Counted from the stretch's first letter, positions 1 to 9,126 are shown. The stretch: 20,674 nucleotides of DNA from Gnetum montanum (GCA_015680685.1 MNCI01025027.1:1-20674), one strand, 5' to 3'. The notes: generated by a model from the letters alone, not told the origin. Translations and numbers: made by a program.

Positions 1-330
1 TATGATCTAGGATGGGATCGTGTTAGGACACAAAATTTCACAAAGTGGAATAGAGGTGAATCCTAATAAGATCAAAGTCACATAGAATATCANAGGAATA
101 GAGGTGAATCCTAATAAGATCAAAGTCACATAGAATATCACCAAAAGGCCACATACCATTAAAGATGTTTGATCATTTTTAGGCCACATGGGGTACTACA
201 GAAGATTCATACAGAATTTTTTAAAAATTTCAAAATCACTAGTTGAGCTAACCAAGAAGGATGCACCCTTTAAGGTAGATTGAATCATGTGAAAAAGCAT
301 TTGAATCCTTGAAACAAAGCTTTGTATTTC
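1..330 (+). pseudogene. Reverse transcriptase, C-terminal (thumb/connection) part
   Basis: This is the last part of the retroelement reverse transcriptase. Recognisable stretches are the GI-V-P-K block near 50-75, repeated near 98-125 by the assembly duplication, then a close match to the plant gypsy motif FLG--YYRRFI at about 175-215, followed by LTKKDAPF near 250-272. The catalytic YVDD box lies left of the window. Stops interrupt the frame where Gln, Trp or Arg is expected. The downstream order RNase H then integrase confirms a Ty3/gypsy pol. Confidence 0.85.
47..140. repeat. 46-bp direct duplication flanking a single N (assembly join)
   Basis: Bases 47-92 and 95-140 are identical and are separated only by the ambiguous N at 93 and one base. 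A perfect duplication around an N, inside an element whose other repeats are all diverged, is best read as two overlapping contig ends joined without merging. It adds 48 bases to the reverse transcriptase pseudogene without changing the frame. Confidence 0.85.
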
Positions 331-725
331 CCTAAGCCTTTTCATATCATGACAAATACATCAAACTATGTGCTTGGTGTAGTACTAACACAGTTAGATT
401 ACCAGGATATGCCATACTATATTTTCATTAAGCTAGTAGAAGTATACCTGGGGCACAACTAAATTACGTCACAACAGAGAAGGAGCTAATGATAGTGGTG
501 TATGCACTAGAGAAATTTCAACACTATGTGCTTGGGTATCTGATTCATTTCCACATTGATTACAATGCAATCCAATTTTTGGTGAACAAACCAATGGTTT
601 GTTCCTAGGTGATTAGATGGCTCATTATTTTGTAGGAGTTTGACATAACTATGATTGACAAGAAGGGAATCGAGAATGTAGTAGCTAATGACTTGTTGAG
701 ACTACGATGTGACTTCTAGGACGAA
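331..725 (+). pseudogene. Retrotransposon RNase H domain (pol)
   Basis: RNase H degrades the RNA strand of the RNA:DNA hybrid during reverse transcription. Conserved blocks appear in order: SNYVLGVVLTQLD at about 361-402, TTEKELMIVVYALEKF at about 469-516, HIDYNAI at about 553-573, and a terminal EFDI-DKKGIENVVA block at about 638-688 that is typical of plant gypsy elements. The Glu of the TEKEL block and the Asp of HIDY are retained. The first catalytic Asp of the usual CDAS motif reads as Asn (TNTS), a single G-to-A change. Several TAG stops add to the case for an inactive copy. Confidence 0.88.
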
Positions 726-839
726 GTAGAACCATTGTCAGATCAATTCCATAATGAGAATTTGTTTGCCAAAATAGTAATGGCTATGGACTCAATAGGA
801 AAGTCATGGATAATTGATTGTATGACTTATTTGAAAACA

Positions 840-2110
840 GAAGAACTTCCTATTGAGTGGAGCAAGAAATAGAAAGAACAATTCCTTCACAAGGTTAAGA
901 GATGCATGGAGATAAATGAAAATCTTTACAAGATTTGTGCTAATGGATTAGTCCAATGGTGCATGTTGGAGTGTGATCAAGAATGGATCCTACATTATGG
1001 ACATGAAGGGCCATGTGGTGGCCATTATGTGGAATGTAGGATAGCACTAAAATTGGTGATGTTAGGCTACTTTTGTCCTACCATATCCTAGGATGTCCAT
1101 ACTTTCACATAATCTTGTGAAAGATGCTAGAAAGGTGAAGGAATAATGGCCAAGAATGAAGGGCCACAATAATGGATACAACCACTAGAACCATTTGATA
1201 TATGGAAAATTGACTTTATGGGAACCATCACACCAATGTCAAATGGGAATGCCTACATAATAGTGACTATGGATTATTTCATGAAGTGGGTAGAGGTAAC
1301 AGCATTCAAAGATTATATAGCCAAAGCAATTGCAAATTTTTTTAATAACATGTGGTGAATTGATTTGGAGTATCAAGAATGCTTATTTCAAATAATGGGA
1401 CTCATTTTATTAATTCTACTTTTAAAAAGCTCATGCAATAACTTGGGGTAAACCATAAGTTGATTACACTATACCATCTATAAGCCAATGGTCAAGTAGA
1501 AGTAACTAACCACAAAATCACTACAATCTTAACAAGGATGGTTAGTAGATTTAGAAAGGATTAGAGAACTAAGCTAAATGATGCTCTATGAGCTTATAGA
1601 ATGACATAGAAATTACCCATTAGTTATTCACCCTATGAGCTAGTTTACGGTAAGTTACCCATGCTACCAATCCAAGAAGAGCTTCAAACTCTAGCAACTA
1701 CTAGCCAACTTAACCTAAACCTAAGCGTAGCCTAGAGAGAGTGCCTTATGAGTCTTAACCTATTAGAAAAAAAATTATCTTGTAGAACTCATGAACAATG
1801 AGATCTACAAGAGCTACTCCAAGCATAGGCATGATGCATGTATACGAAAAGTGTTGATAGATCTAGGCTATAAGGTCCTCTATTACAATTCCAATCATGT
1901 CTAGAAAAAGGCTCAATTTCAAATGCTATGGGAGGGGCCATACATTGTTTTGGCTACTTACCCATCTGGTGCCATGCATATTCACCATCCATCTAGCCCA
2001 CACAAGCTTATCCTAGTAAACACCTAATAGGCTAAACCCTACCATGAATATCCGAACTCCACCAATAAGTCCATCTAATCTATCCAAATGTCCTCTACTT
2101 CACTTTTTTA
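840..2110 (+). pseudogene. Retrotransposon integrase (pol C-terminus)
   Basis: Integrase inserts the cDNA into chromosomes. The zinc-binding HHCC module is seen at about 930-1125: LYKICANG, GHEGPCGGHYVECR, LGYFCPT, SCERC. The catalytic core follows. The first Asp is intact in WKIDFMG (codon 1212-1214). The second Asp is replaced by Asn in LISNNGTHF (codon 1391-1393, normally ISD-G). The Glu is kept in NGQVEVTN (codon 1499-1501). The C-terminal domain retains WEGPYIVLATYPSGAMHI near 1929-1982 and a VN--AKPYHE end near 2018-2047. Numerous stops and the Asp-to-Asn change mean it is inactive. The fit to gypsy integrases of plants is strong. Confidence 0.92.
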
Positions 2111-3597
2111 GTTGACAAATTCCAATCCTAGTCAAGGGGGTGTCCATCAAGATGCGTAGGTACCTTCTAAATTTTTTACTTACTTTTTCTACTTTCTTGG
2201 TATATTTTCCTTTTCTTTTATTTTTTTCAACTTCTTGATAATTTCTTGATTCTTTGATATTTTATAATTCTTTGATAATATTTCATTCTTTCTATCTTTT
2301 TAATTCTTAATATCTTTTCTAATTTTTTTTATTTTGTCATCATTTTACTTGTACATATTTTTTTCCATTTTTCTATAAGACACACCAAATAAGGCAAGAT
2401 GTAGCTCTAATAAGGTGAAGATTTCTCTATATTATCAAATCATAAGGTATTGATTACCTAGATAGTAAGACCAAAAACATTGATTCATTCATTCCAAGAA
2501 TAAGAGGTTATTACCATGAACATAATGATATTCTTTTCATAATAAAACTAAGAATAAACCTATAATCATTATGCCTTAATAGAAGTGTGAAGAATGAAGT
2601 GGGAATGTAAAGGGTGTGACATCAAGGGGATTTGTGGATTTTCTTGGATCATTGCTATGAGTTATACCCTATTGCTAAGGATGTATGATATCCTTGTAGA
2701 TCTTACAAAAACTGAAAGTAAGAGTATAATAAGTGCTACCTTGCCATGTCACTGGAAAGGCATGTTACCCATTCCTAAAGGTAGATGGCTTCTCACGAAT
2801 CTCAAAAATAATAATAAATAGTGTAATGAATAAACTCCTCCCTTGGACAATAAGCCAAGTGGTAATGCTCCTTACAATAGTGGTGGTCTTATGGTCATGA
2901 ATCTTAGAGATGAAATAATGCAATGTCACTAGAGTGTGTTTTATACTTGGTTTGACTCTTGGAAAGAAGGGCTAATGATTACTTTAACTATCAGTTACAC
3001 ACAAGGATTCATTATGTCTATGGTAAGATACCTCACATTCCAATTTCAGAAATCCCTTCTATAGTCCATTTTACCTCATTGTACATTTAATCATAACTTT
3101 ATGGTTTTGTGTAATATAGTGTCATTTTTCAAATCTGGCGATACTAACATGTGTGTTTTGTTAGACAGGTATGTCTTACATTCAACCCCTTAAGTGCCTA
3201 AAGACACTTTTAGGAATTGTTATACAATGGCACTAAGGGCTAAAGCCTACTTATGGGAGGAACCACTTGTATAACTCTTGTATTTCATACTTAGCAAGAA
3301 ATTTCACATCATCTTGTGCCTTTCAAGATCATCATAAATCTAATAAATACTTCCCTTAATTTCAAAAACCTATCCATATACCTATAACCCTTCATCCATC
3401 TTCTATACACAATAAAATTTCATCACCCAAATTTCCTTCTTGATGGACTTTAAATGCCTAATGTTTGAAATATATGCATCATGGCTACTCCAAGACCCTG
3501 TGGAACTACTTACTGTCTTCCAATCATTTTTTTGACTCACTTTTCCTAGGAGAAATTGATCAAAAATTTGAAATTTTTCACAGTGATGTTTTTGATG

Positions 3598-3675
3598 GGA
3601 TGTATGAGCCCCTCATACATCGTTGATATAATGTTGTATCAATGATGTCACTCCAATAAAAATACTATATATATG
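3598..3675 (+). promoter_or_regulatory. Internal LTR-like promoter module of the plus element
   Basis: A perfect 9-bp inverted repeat with a 3-base loop (3600-3620, arms ATGTATGAG/CTCATACAT) is followed by a 6-bp inverted repeat TTGATA...TATCAA, then TGATGTCA and the TATA-like CTATATATA at 3665-3673. The minus-strand element has dyads and a TATA box at the same place relative to its ORF-X. It lies about 550 bases before the ORF-X start, so it could drive a separate ORF-X transcript. This is inference from motif layout only. Confidence 0.45.
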
Positions 3676-3835
3676 TGCAGGGAGTTAGCAAATGTTTCAT
3701 TCTTTACATTTGCAGTAAGAGACATTTTTGCCATTTTCTTTCTGAGTTCTAAAGGACTAACTTCCAAATCCCATAACTTTGTTCCTAGAGCTTTGATTTT
3801 CAAAATTCTTGAACCTTGTTGATCCTTGCGGACTT

Positions 3836-3856
3836 AACTTAGTGGTGGGAGGGTGC
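3836..3856 (+). promoter_or_regulatory. Internal polypurine-tract-like motif
   Basis: AACTTAGTGGTGGGAGGGTG resembles the terminal polypurine tract of the same element (AGTTGTGGGGG at 7026-7036) and aligns with the better preserved internal motif at 13292-13314 on the other strand. It may be a second plus-strand priming site or a relic of an older LTR boundary. Confidence 0.4.
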
Positions 3857-4218
3857 ATTTTCATATATTAAGGAAAAATTAAGCCAAAAATTTTCTAACA
3901 CCTAAATGATAGTATAAGGGTAAGGAGGAGGAAACTATGGAGATATCAACATAAACTAATCAAAATTAAGTCAAATAATTCAATGAATTCTCCTAATAGA
4001 TCATTTTAACCATTTTAGGCAATAATAAGAAAGAAAACAATGGAAGGTCAAAAGTAACTAAAAGGTATAACACTTAAGAGGTTTCTTTTTGAAAATTTTT
4101 CTAACGCTGCAATCATAATAAGATAATAACTTGATCAAGCTAAGGGTATGAGTAATGTAAAGAACCATTAAGAATTTTTATAAAAACTTTAATAATTTTA
4201 CACCCTTGTTAATTGCAC

Positions 4219-6835
4219 ATGGCCCCAAAGAGAATACTAGAAGGAGGACTCTCACAACATGGGAGAAAAAGACTAAGAGGCCATGGGAGAGGCCAAATAC
4301 AGGAGCAAACTCCACAAGAAGAACATGTAGAATAGAGGTCTTAATTTTATAGTATTCATCAAGAAGCTCTTCCTACAAAGCACTTATCCCAAGAAGAGGT
4401 AGAAATTACACAAGAACTTGAACAAGGAGAACACCTTACATTGTCACCAGAATGCTTTAGGCCATCCAAGAAAAGTCTATCATGAACACAGTGAATGTGG
4501 AACTAAATTTTTGTCCTTTTATGAAATTTTCTCTAGAGGCTATGAAGATGAAACTTCAAGCATCTCCTCTATGGGCTACATTTTCAAATAGTGATGAATT
4601 GTATTTGGAGGAAACTTATCAGCTTTGGTAGCATAAGCAAGTTGATGCCATAGTATAAATAGAAGGAGTCTAGATACCATATTTAGTAGAGGCAATTGCT
4701 AAATCCATAAATTTGCCAAATGAAGGGGCCAATGTGACACAAATTTCCATAAGGTTTGATGCAAATTCCAAGAAATTGTGGCTATAAAGAGCCTATGGGA
4801 AGGAAGACAAAGAATAATATGAGAAGAAGGCACAGAAACCAACATTGCCATTCCCCTAGCTAATAAGGAAGCTATGCAAGTTGACAGGCATATTGGCTTA
4901 CCCCAATGATGTTTTGAAAAAAGCTCAAAATGCTTCATATGTAGAAATGTCAAAACCAATGCTTGTTAAAAAGGATCAGCCCGAAAAGAAAATAGGTAGT
5001 GAGGGAGTTGTAGGCTCAACTCCTGCTGATACCATCTAACCTACTAGTTAATAATAGCAAGCAAGACCCAATAGCCAGCTAGTAGTTGAATAACAACAAC
5101 AACAACAATTTTCACTACCATTACCATAGGAATCTAAGTCATTAATGATCCATCTACAATAGATTACAGAAATAATAAGCTAGGGAACAAGGGAGGATGC
5201 TAACCTTTTCAAAGACAAAGAAAGTGTAGTTAGATCCATAATTTCTATATACCTTGTAGGGGGGAAACTTTCATTACAGTCAAGAGAAAAGGATGACTAG
5301 GCACAAAAAATCTCAAGAAATGCTACATCATTCCAAGTGATGCTAGATATAGGTGAAGGAGCATCACATGTGACTATACAACATCAAGATATAGCAGAAG
5401 CAACTAAAGTCATCACAAATTACATTAAAGAGTCATTTAATATTTCTAGTATGCCTCTAGCTGATATTTCTAGAGCGAGAGACACTCAAATGCTTATTGG
5501 TATCTCGATGAGTCCTACTGAACACAAAGACATATTGGATAGATTGTTACAAACATGATAAGTAATGAAGAATATTTTATATATCCCCAACAATATTACT
5601 ATAGTTTAGTCTAATCTTATTTCCACAAAAGGGAGGTTGGTCATGGTTGAAACCAGGGTGGAGCATGTAGAAAATGAAGTGCAGATATTAAAAGAAGAAC
5701 CAGCCACCTTGGGAGTTGAACGAAGAGACCCAATCCAACTCATTGTGCCATACTAATTCAACCAATTCAGAATAGACCATGTGAAATGCCTCATTAACCA
5801 TAATATGAAGATGGAGAAAGAAAAGGATAAGGAAGTATGGGATGCATCAATCGCTAAAGCTCAAAAGTACGCACATGCCAAAGCACTCACTACCTTAAAA
5901 GAAGAAAATAAGAAACTAGCTACTGATAATGCTTAGTTGACGAACATTTAGATGGAAACGAATGTTCTTGACGAGAGCATCCAACAACTTTGAGAGTAAG
6001 TAGTCTATGTCAACCAAGACATGAGTCACTTAGCCCATGAAAATCAAATGCTGTCAATGGAAGAAGTCCATGGTATCCAATAAAAATTAGCAATTGAAAT
6101 TAGCACATGGCAAAACTAGGCTAAGACACATGAGAGACTCAAGGAGCATTTTAAAGACTAGGTAGGCATGTACAAACATATTAACGAGAAAGAGACACAA
6201 ATGAGAAAGGCCAAAATTAGTTCAATTTCTACACAAAATCTTGATTAGTAGCTAATTTTGGACAGTCTTGCTCATTTCCACAAGGTAGAAGTAAAGAATA
6301 AAGACCTGAAAATTTAGGATTTGACAAAATACATTAGATTAGTAAACCTTTGATATGCTAATCTAGCCATGTTGATAGCAGGCAGGCCCAAGAATAACCT
6401 AGAATAACAAGTAGCAGCCATATATATATTGTACGAGAAGGAATTTGTAGATAGAAAAGATGCCCTATAGAAATTATATGTTACAAATTATGAATTCAAG
6501 ATTGTAAAAGCCAGCTACTGGGGCCAAAAAGATGTAGTAGCTAATCTGGCTCATTGGATGTTAAACTATCAAAAGTTGAGAAAGATAAATAGAGCTTTCA
6601 AGGAAGAGAGGCAGTAGTTTGTAGTGTGGTATGTGAAGGATAATCAAATCTTTCTGCAACTACCATTCCCATGAATGTACCCATTACATCACACATTTCT
6701 CAACAAGCATGGATGGTACATGATCCTAGGATAGAGGAGGAAAAACTTCAAGCACTTTTGAATAGATATCATTTCAAGAACCCTAATGACAAAGGTGAGC
6801 AGCCAATGGAAGAGCCACCATTGCTAAGCACATAA
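4219..6835 (+). pseudogene. ORF-X: extra gene between pol and 3' LTR, coiled-coil protein (degenerate copy 1)
   Basis: Function unknown. The start ATG at 4219 is chosen because ATGGCC-CTAAAG/CCAAAG recurs at the start of the copy at 12973. After one frameshift near 4455 the protein reads in one frame to about 6670 with roughly 35 in-frame stops, mostly TAG/TAA where Gln is expected, then shifts for the last part. Parts in order: a basic Arg/Gly-rich N-terminus; a globular region with DANSKKLWL and LAYPND near 4760-4920; a Gln-rich linker with a CAA run; a block with ISRARDTQ and HKDILDRLLQ (5470-5555); a long charged coiled coil (about 5640-6640) with VWDASIAKAQKYAHAKAL; and a tail with EEEKLQALLNRY. 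About 65 codons present in the other copy are missing near 4825. No signal peptide or membrane segment is evident. Its place matches the env-like or extra genes of Athila/Tat elements. Confidence 0.75.
5092..5109 (+). repeat. CAA trinucleotide run in the ORF-X linker
   Basis: About six consecutive CAA/AAC units encode a short polyglutamine run in the Gln-rich linker of ORF-X. The other copy also has a Pro/Gln/Ser-rich linker here (MGPNQQQ...), so Gln richness is a property of the protein rather than only a recent repeat. Confidence 0.8.
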
Positions 6836-7026
6836 GCTACATTAAGTAATTCCAATATTTTTTGTTTTATTTTGTTATGTAATTGTGTCATCTTTGTTAA
6901 AGACATTATTGCGGCATTCCAAGTCATGTAAATAGTTAGTTAGTCATGTCAAGTTTAATCTACCTCCCAATTTTGTAAGGGAATGTATCCTCATTTTATT
7001 TTAACTCAAGGACAAGTTTCCAGTCA

Positions 7027-7036
7027 GTTGTGGGGG
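7027..7036 (+). promoter_or_regulatory. 3' polypurine tract (plus element)
   Basis: GTTGTGGGGG directly precedes the LTR start TATAATAAAG. The same TAGTTGTGGGGG-then-TAT junction is found at 9932/9933 on the other strand. This is the plus-strand primer site, and it fixes the LTR start at 7037. Confidence 0.8.
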
Positions 7037-7936
7037 TATAATAAAGTTAATTTTTATTACATTGTGATATTGTATCTATGATATCATAGTAATGATGTCC
7101 TAGATATGATATCATAGCAATGATGTCATAACCCATGCTATGTCATCATTGATGTGATGTCTTGGGATATGTGCATCCTTATAAATACTAACACTTGGGT
7201 GCACAATCCAAAACCTTTTAACTCCAACCATAGGTAGACTCTTGGAATTTTTTTCTGTAGACTTAGCAATAAAGTGAATGCCTACAGTATGATGTTTGAG
7301 AATTTTTTGGTGTCTTTATTCAAGTGGATTGTACTTGGACATGGTTCATGATGGAAATAAAGATTGAAATTAATCTTCATCATTACAACATTCCTTAGTT
7401 TTTTATTTGTTAACTTAGCCTTATTCTCACTATTTTCCTGGCTTAACACTTGACATTTCAGGTACTTTACTTTACATGATTATTAGTAAGTGATATGAAA
7501 ATGACTAGTTTTGAATGCTAAGTGTAGTTATCTGGTATTCTAGTAGTGGCATTGGTTGGTTTGCCTAGTAGTAATTCCACTTGGTAATCCCAGCAATAGC
7601 TACATGAGTCCAAGTTGTGAATAGCAGACTAGGACCACATGTCCATTGCTCTAGGATAGAATAGGTTTACATTCCTATTGTTACTTAGACTTAGGATTTA
7701 ATATTCATTTTCACCATGTTTACCTTTAGGAACATTAAGAGCCAATCAACATTAGCAATCATATGCCTCACTAAGAGCTAAGCCATATACTTGAACTTCA
7801 CTTGGTCAAGGTGGGAAGACAACGATATCAAACTTAATCTCAATTACTAGCATAATAACATTGTCCTTCCATGGATTACATTTTGGTCATGCACTAGCAC
7901 TCATGACTTGTATGGTATAGTATTTTGATACCCCAC
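7037..7936 (+). repeat. LTR A (3' LTR of plus element, lacking its last ~10-20 bp)
   Basis: It starts right after the polypurine tract with TATAATAAAG. U3 holds repeated dyads (ATGATATCAT, TGATGTCA-like), then a TATA box TTATAAATA at 7179-7187, and AATAAA signals at 7268-7273 and 7356-7361. The rest aligns throughout with LTR B, LTR C/D and, more distantly, the LTRs at 9127, 17021 and 18111. The terminal CTACTTATCA-type end is missing, because the sequence jumps at about 7936 into the middle of another LTR copy. Confidence 0.8.
7179..7187 (+). promoter_or_regulatory. TATA box of LTR A
   Basis: TTATAAATA follows the palindrome-rich U3 and precedes the conserved CACTTGGGTGCACAATCC segment. The equivalent box in the other LTRs is CTATAAATA. 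Confidence 0.6.
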
Positions 7937-8588
7937 AATGTGATGTTTAGCAATTAATTGACATCTTTATTTGAGTGGATTGTACTTGGATGCAGTTCAT
8001 GATGGAAATAAAGATCGATATTTCTTTATATCATTGCAGCATTCCCTTAGTTCTCTATTTGTTCACTTAGCATAATTTTTATTGTTTTCTTAGTTTAATA
8101 CTTTACATTTCAAGTACTTTACTATACACTCTATTAGTAAGCGGTATGGATATGATTGATTTCGAGCACTATGTGTAGTTATCTAATAGCCCAATAGTGG
8201 CATTGCTTGGTTCACCTAGTAGTAATTCCACTTGGTAATCCCAATAATAACTATATAAGTCTAAGGTGTGAATGGTAGACCAAGAACGGATGTCCATCGC
8301 ATTAGGCTAGAATAGATTTATGTTTTCTTAGTTAAGTAGACTTAGAATCTATTTCATTATATTTACGATTAGGAGCACTAAGGGATAACAATAGCAGTTA
8401 ATCATTCACCTCACTAAGAGCTAAACCATACACTTGTAGTTCATTAGCTCAAAGTGGGAAGAAAATGATCTTGAACTTAACCTTAATTACTAGCATAACT
8501 ACATTGTCCACATGTAGATTATGATTTGGTCACACAATGGCACTCGTGAATTGTATGGTAGAGTGTTGGCATACTCCACTACTTATCA
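7937..8588 (+). repeat. LTR B (5'-truncated LTR fused to LTR A)
   Basis: From TGATGTTTAGC onward this repeats the part of LTR A that begins near 7285, and it lacks the first ~250 bp (U3 and TATA box). It runs to a proper LTR end, ACTTATCA at 8581-8588, directly followed by a tRNA-derived primer-site sequence. Shared blocks include TTCCACTTGGTAATCCCA and CCTCACTAAGAGCTAA. The A-B fusion is most simply a recombination between two LTR copies out of register. Confidence 0.8.
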
Positions 8589-8589
8589 T

Positions 8590-8660
8590 TGGCATTGTTG
8601 TTTGGGATTGAACTCAAGTCACCCACATGATAGGTGGTAATATTCACCACTATACTACAA
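8590..8660 (-). tRNA. tRNA-Asp(GUC) relic including 3' CCA, antisense to the element (not functional)
   Basis: Read on the minus strand, these 71 bases match plant tRNA-Asp(GUC), as I recall its sequence, at about 54 positions. Only the first four bases of the acceptor stem are unclear (8661-8664, TTTT). TTGTAGTATAGTGGT (5' side, A box) and GAGTTCAATCC (B box/T loop) are plain, and the CCA end is present at 8590-8592, adjoining the LTR B end. Most differences are G-to-A or C-to-T, so the anticodon position now reads ATC. CCA is added after transcription in plants, so the sequence comes from a mature tRNA copied by reverse transcriptase, beyond the usual primer site of about 18 bases. It is a relic, not an active tRNA gene. 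Confidence 0.88.
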
Positions 8661-8760
8661 TTTTTGTTGCACTGCAAAATTGTAGCAATGATGTCATAGA
8701 TACGATGTCGTAACCCATGATACATCATCATTGATGTGATGTCTTGGGATATGTTCAGCC

Positions 8761-8769
8761 CTATAAATA
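8761..8769 (+). promoter_or_regulatory. TATA box of LTR C
   Basis: CTATAAATA lies downstream of the dyad-rich U3. It is the same 9-mer as in the LTRs at 9127, 17021 and 18111 and in the internal module at 13484. Confidence 0.6.
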
Positions 8770-9121
8770 CTAACACTTAAACATACAATCCAAAACCTTT
8801 TGATTCCAACCTCAGGTAGCCTCTTGCAATTTATTTATATAGACTTAGTGATAAAGTGAATCCCTATAGTGTGATGTTTGTTATTTGTTCAGTGTCTTTA
8901 TTTTAGTGGATTTCACTTGGACATGATCCATTACAAAAATACAGATCAAGATTGCTCTTCATCATTGTATTATTCCTTAGTTTGCTATTTGTTCAATTAG
9001 CATAATTCTTACTATTTTCCTAGCTTAACACTTTACATTTCAAGTACTTTACATTACTTGTTTATTAGTAAGTGGTATTGATATGACTAGTTTCAAACAC
9101 AGAGTGTAGTTATCTAGTAAC

Positions 9122-9126
9122 CCAAT
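9122..9126 (+). repeat. Target site duplication CCAAT (left)
   Basis: CCAAT here and at 17820-17824 exactly borders the minus-strand element. Removing the element and one CCAAT restores a continuous LTR sequence comparable to LTR B (GTAGTTATCTA...CCCAATAG). Confidence 0.88.

Larger units (their letters stand above)
2111..4218 (+). other. Spacer between integrase and ORF-X
   Basis: This 2.1-kb stretch has no convincing coding capacity. It opens with a T-rich pyrimidine tract (about 2160-2370). From about 2480 it is collinear with the reverse complement of 13000-14700 in the minus-strand element. For example, the AGGGTGTGACATCAAGGG block near 2610 recurs in the other copy, as do the AAGAGGTT block near 2500 and sequence around 2990-3060. 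The spacer contains the palindrome/TATA module and the internal polypurine motif listed separately. Short open frames here (for example 2594-2821) are not conserved as protein in the second copy. Confidence 0.7.
1..7036 (+). mobile_element. Athila/Tat-like Ty3/gypsy retrotransposon, internal region, 3' part (degenerate)
   Basis: The order reverse transcriptase end, RNase H, integrase, long spacer, extra gene, polypurine tract and LTR is that of plant Ty3/gypsy elements carrying a gene between integrase and the 3' LTR, as in the Athila and Tat groups. The window opens inside reverse transcriptase, so gag, protease and the 5' LTR lie to the left. Many in-frame stops and lost catalytic residues show that the copy is dead. 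The LTR following the polypurine tract at 7037 gives the orientation. Confidence 0.9.
8661..9126 (+). repeat. LTR C, left part (interrupted by the minus-strand element)
   Basis: The LTR begins immediately after the tRNA relic. AATTTTTGTTGCACTG aligns with AATTTTTATTACATTG of LTR A about 12 bases into that LTR. It has CRE-like dyads, the TATA box CTATAAATA at 8761-8769, and the block CTATAGTGTGATGTTT. At 9126 the minus-strand element is inserted, and the LTR resumes at 17825. Confidence 0.82.

Noticed and set aside
906-1091. Small open frame as an independent gene
   Set aside because: It is the zinc-finger segment of integrase in the pol frame, between stops.
2594-2821. 75-codon frame in the spacer as a conserved small gene
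   Set aside because: The DNA is conserved in the minus element, but the reading frame there is broken and the protein similarity stops after a few residues.
4699-4959. Minus-strand open frame of 86 codons
   Set aside because: Antisense shadow of ORF-X, whose plus-strand reading is homologous to the second copy.
4219-6835. Alternative genetic code (TAA/TAG read as Gln)
   Set aside because: TGA stops occur too, some stops align with non-Gln residues, and catalytic Asp-to-Asn changes show general transition decay.
8590-8660. Functional nuclear tRNA-Asp gene
   Set aside because: It includes CCA, lacks the first four bases, has many stem-breaking changes and lies in exact primer-site register with the LTR end.
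7037-9126. CRISPR-like or satellite array
   Set aside because: The long repeats are diverged LTR copies with element boundaries, not regularly spaced short repeats.
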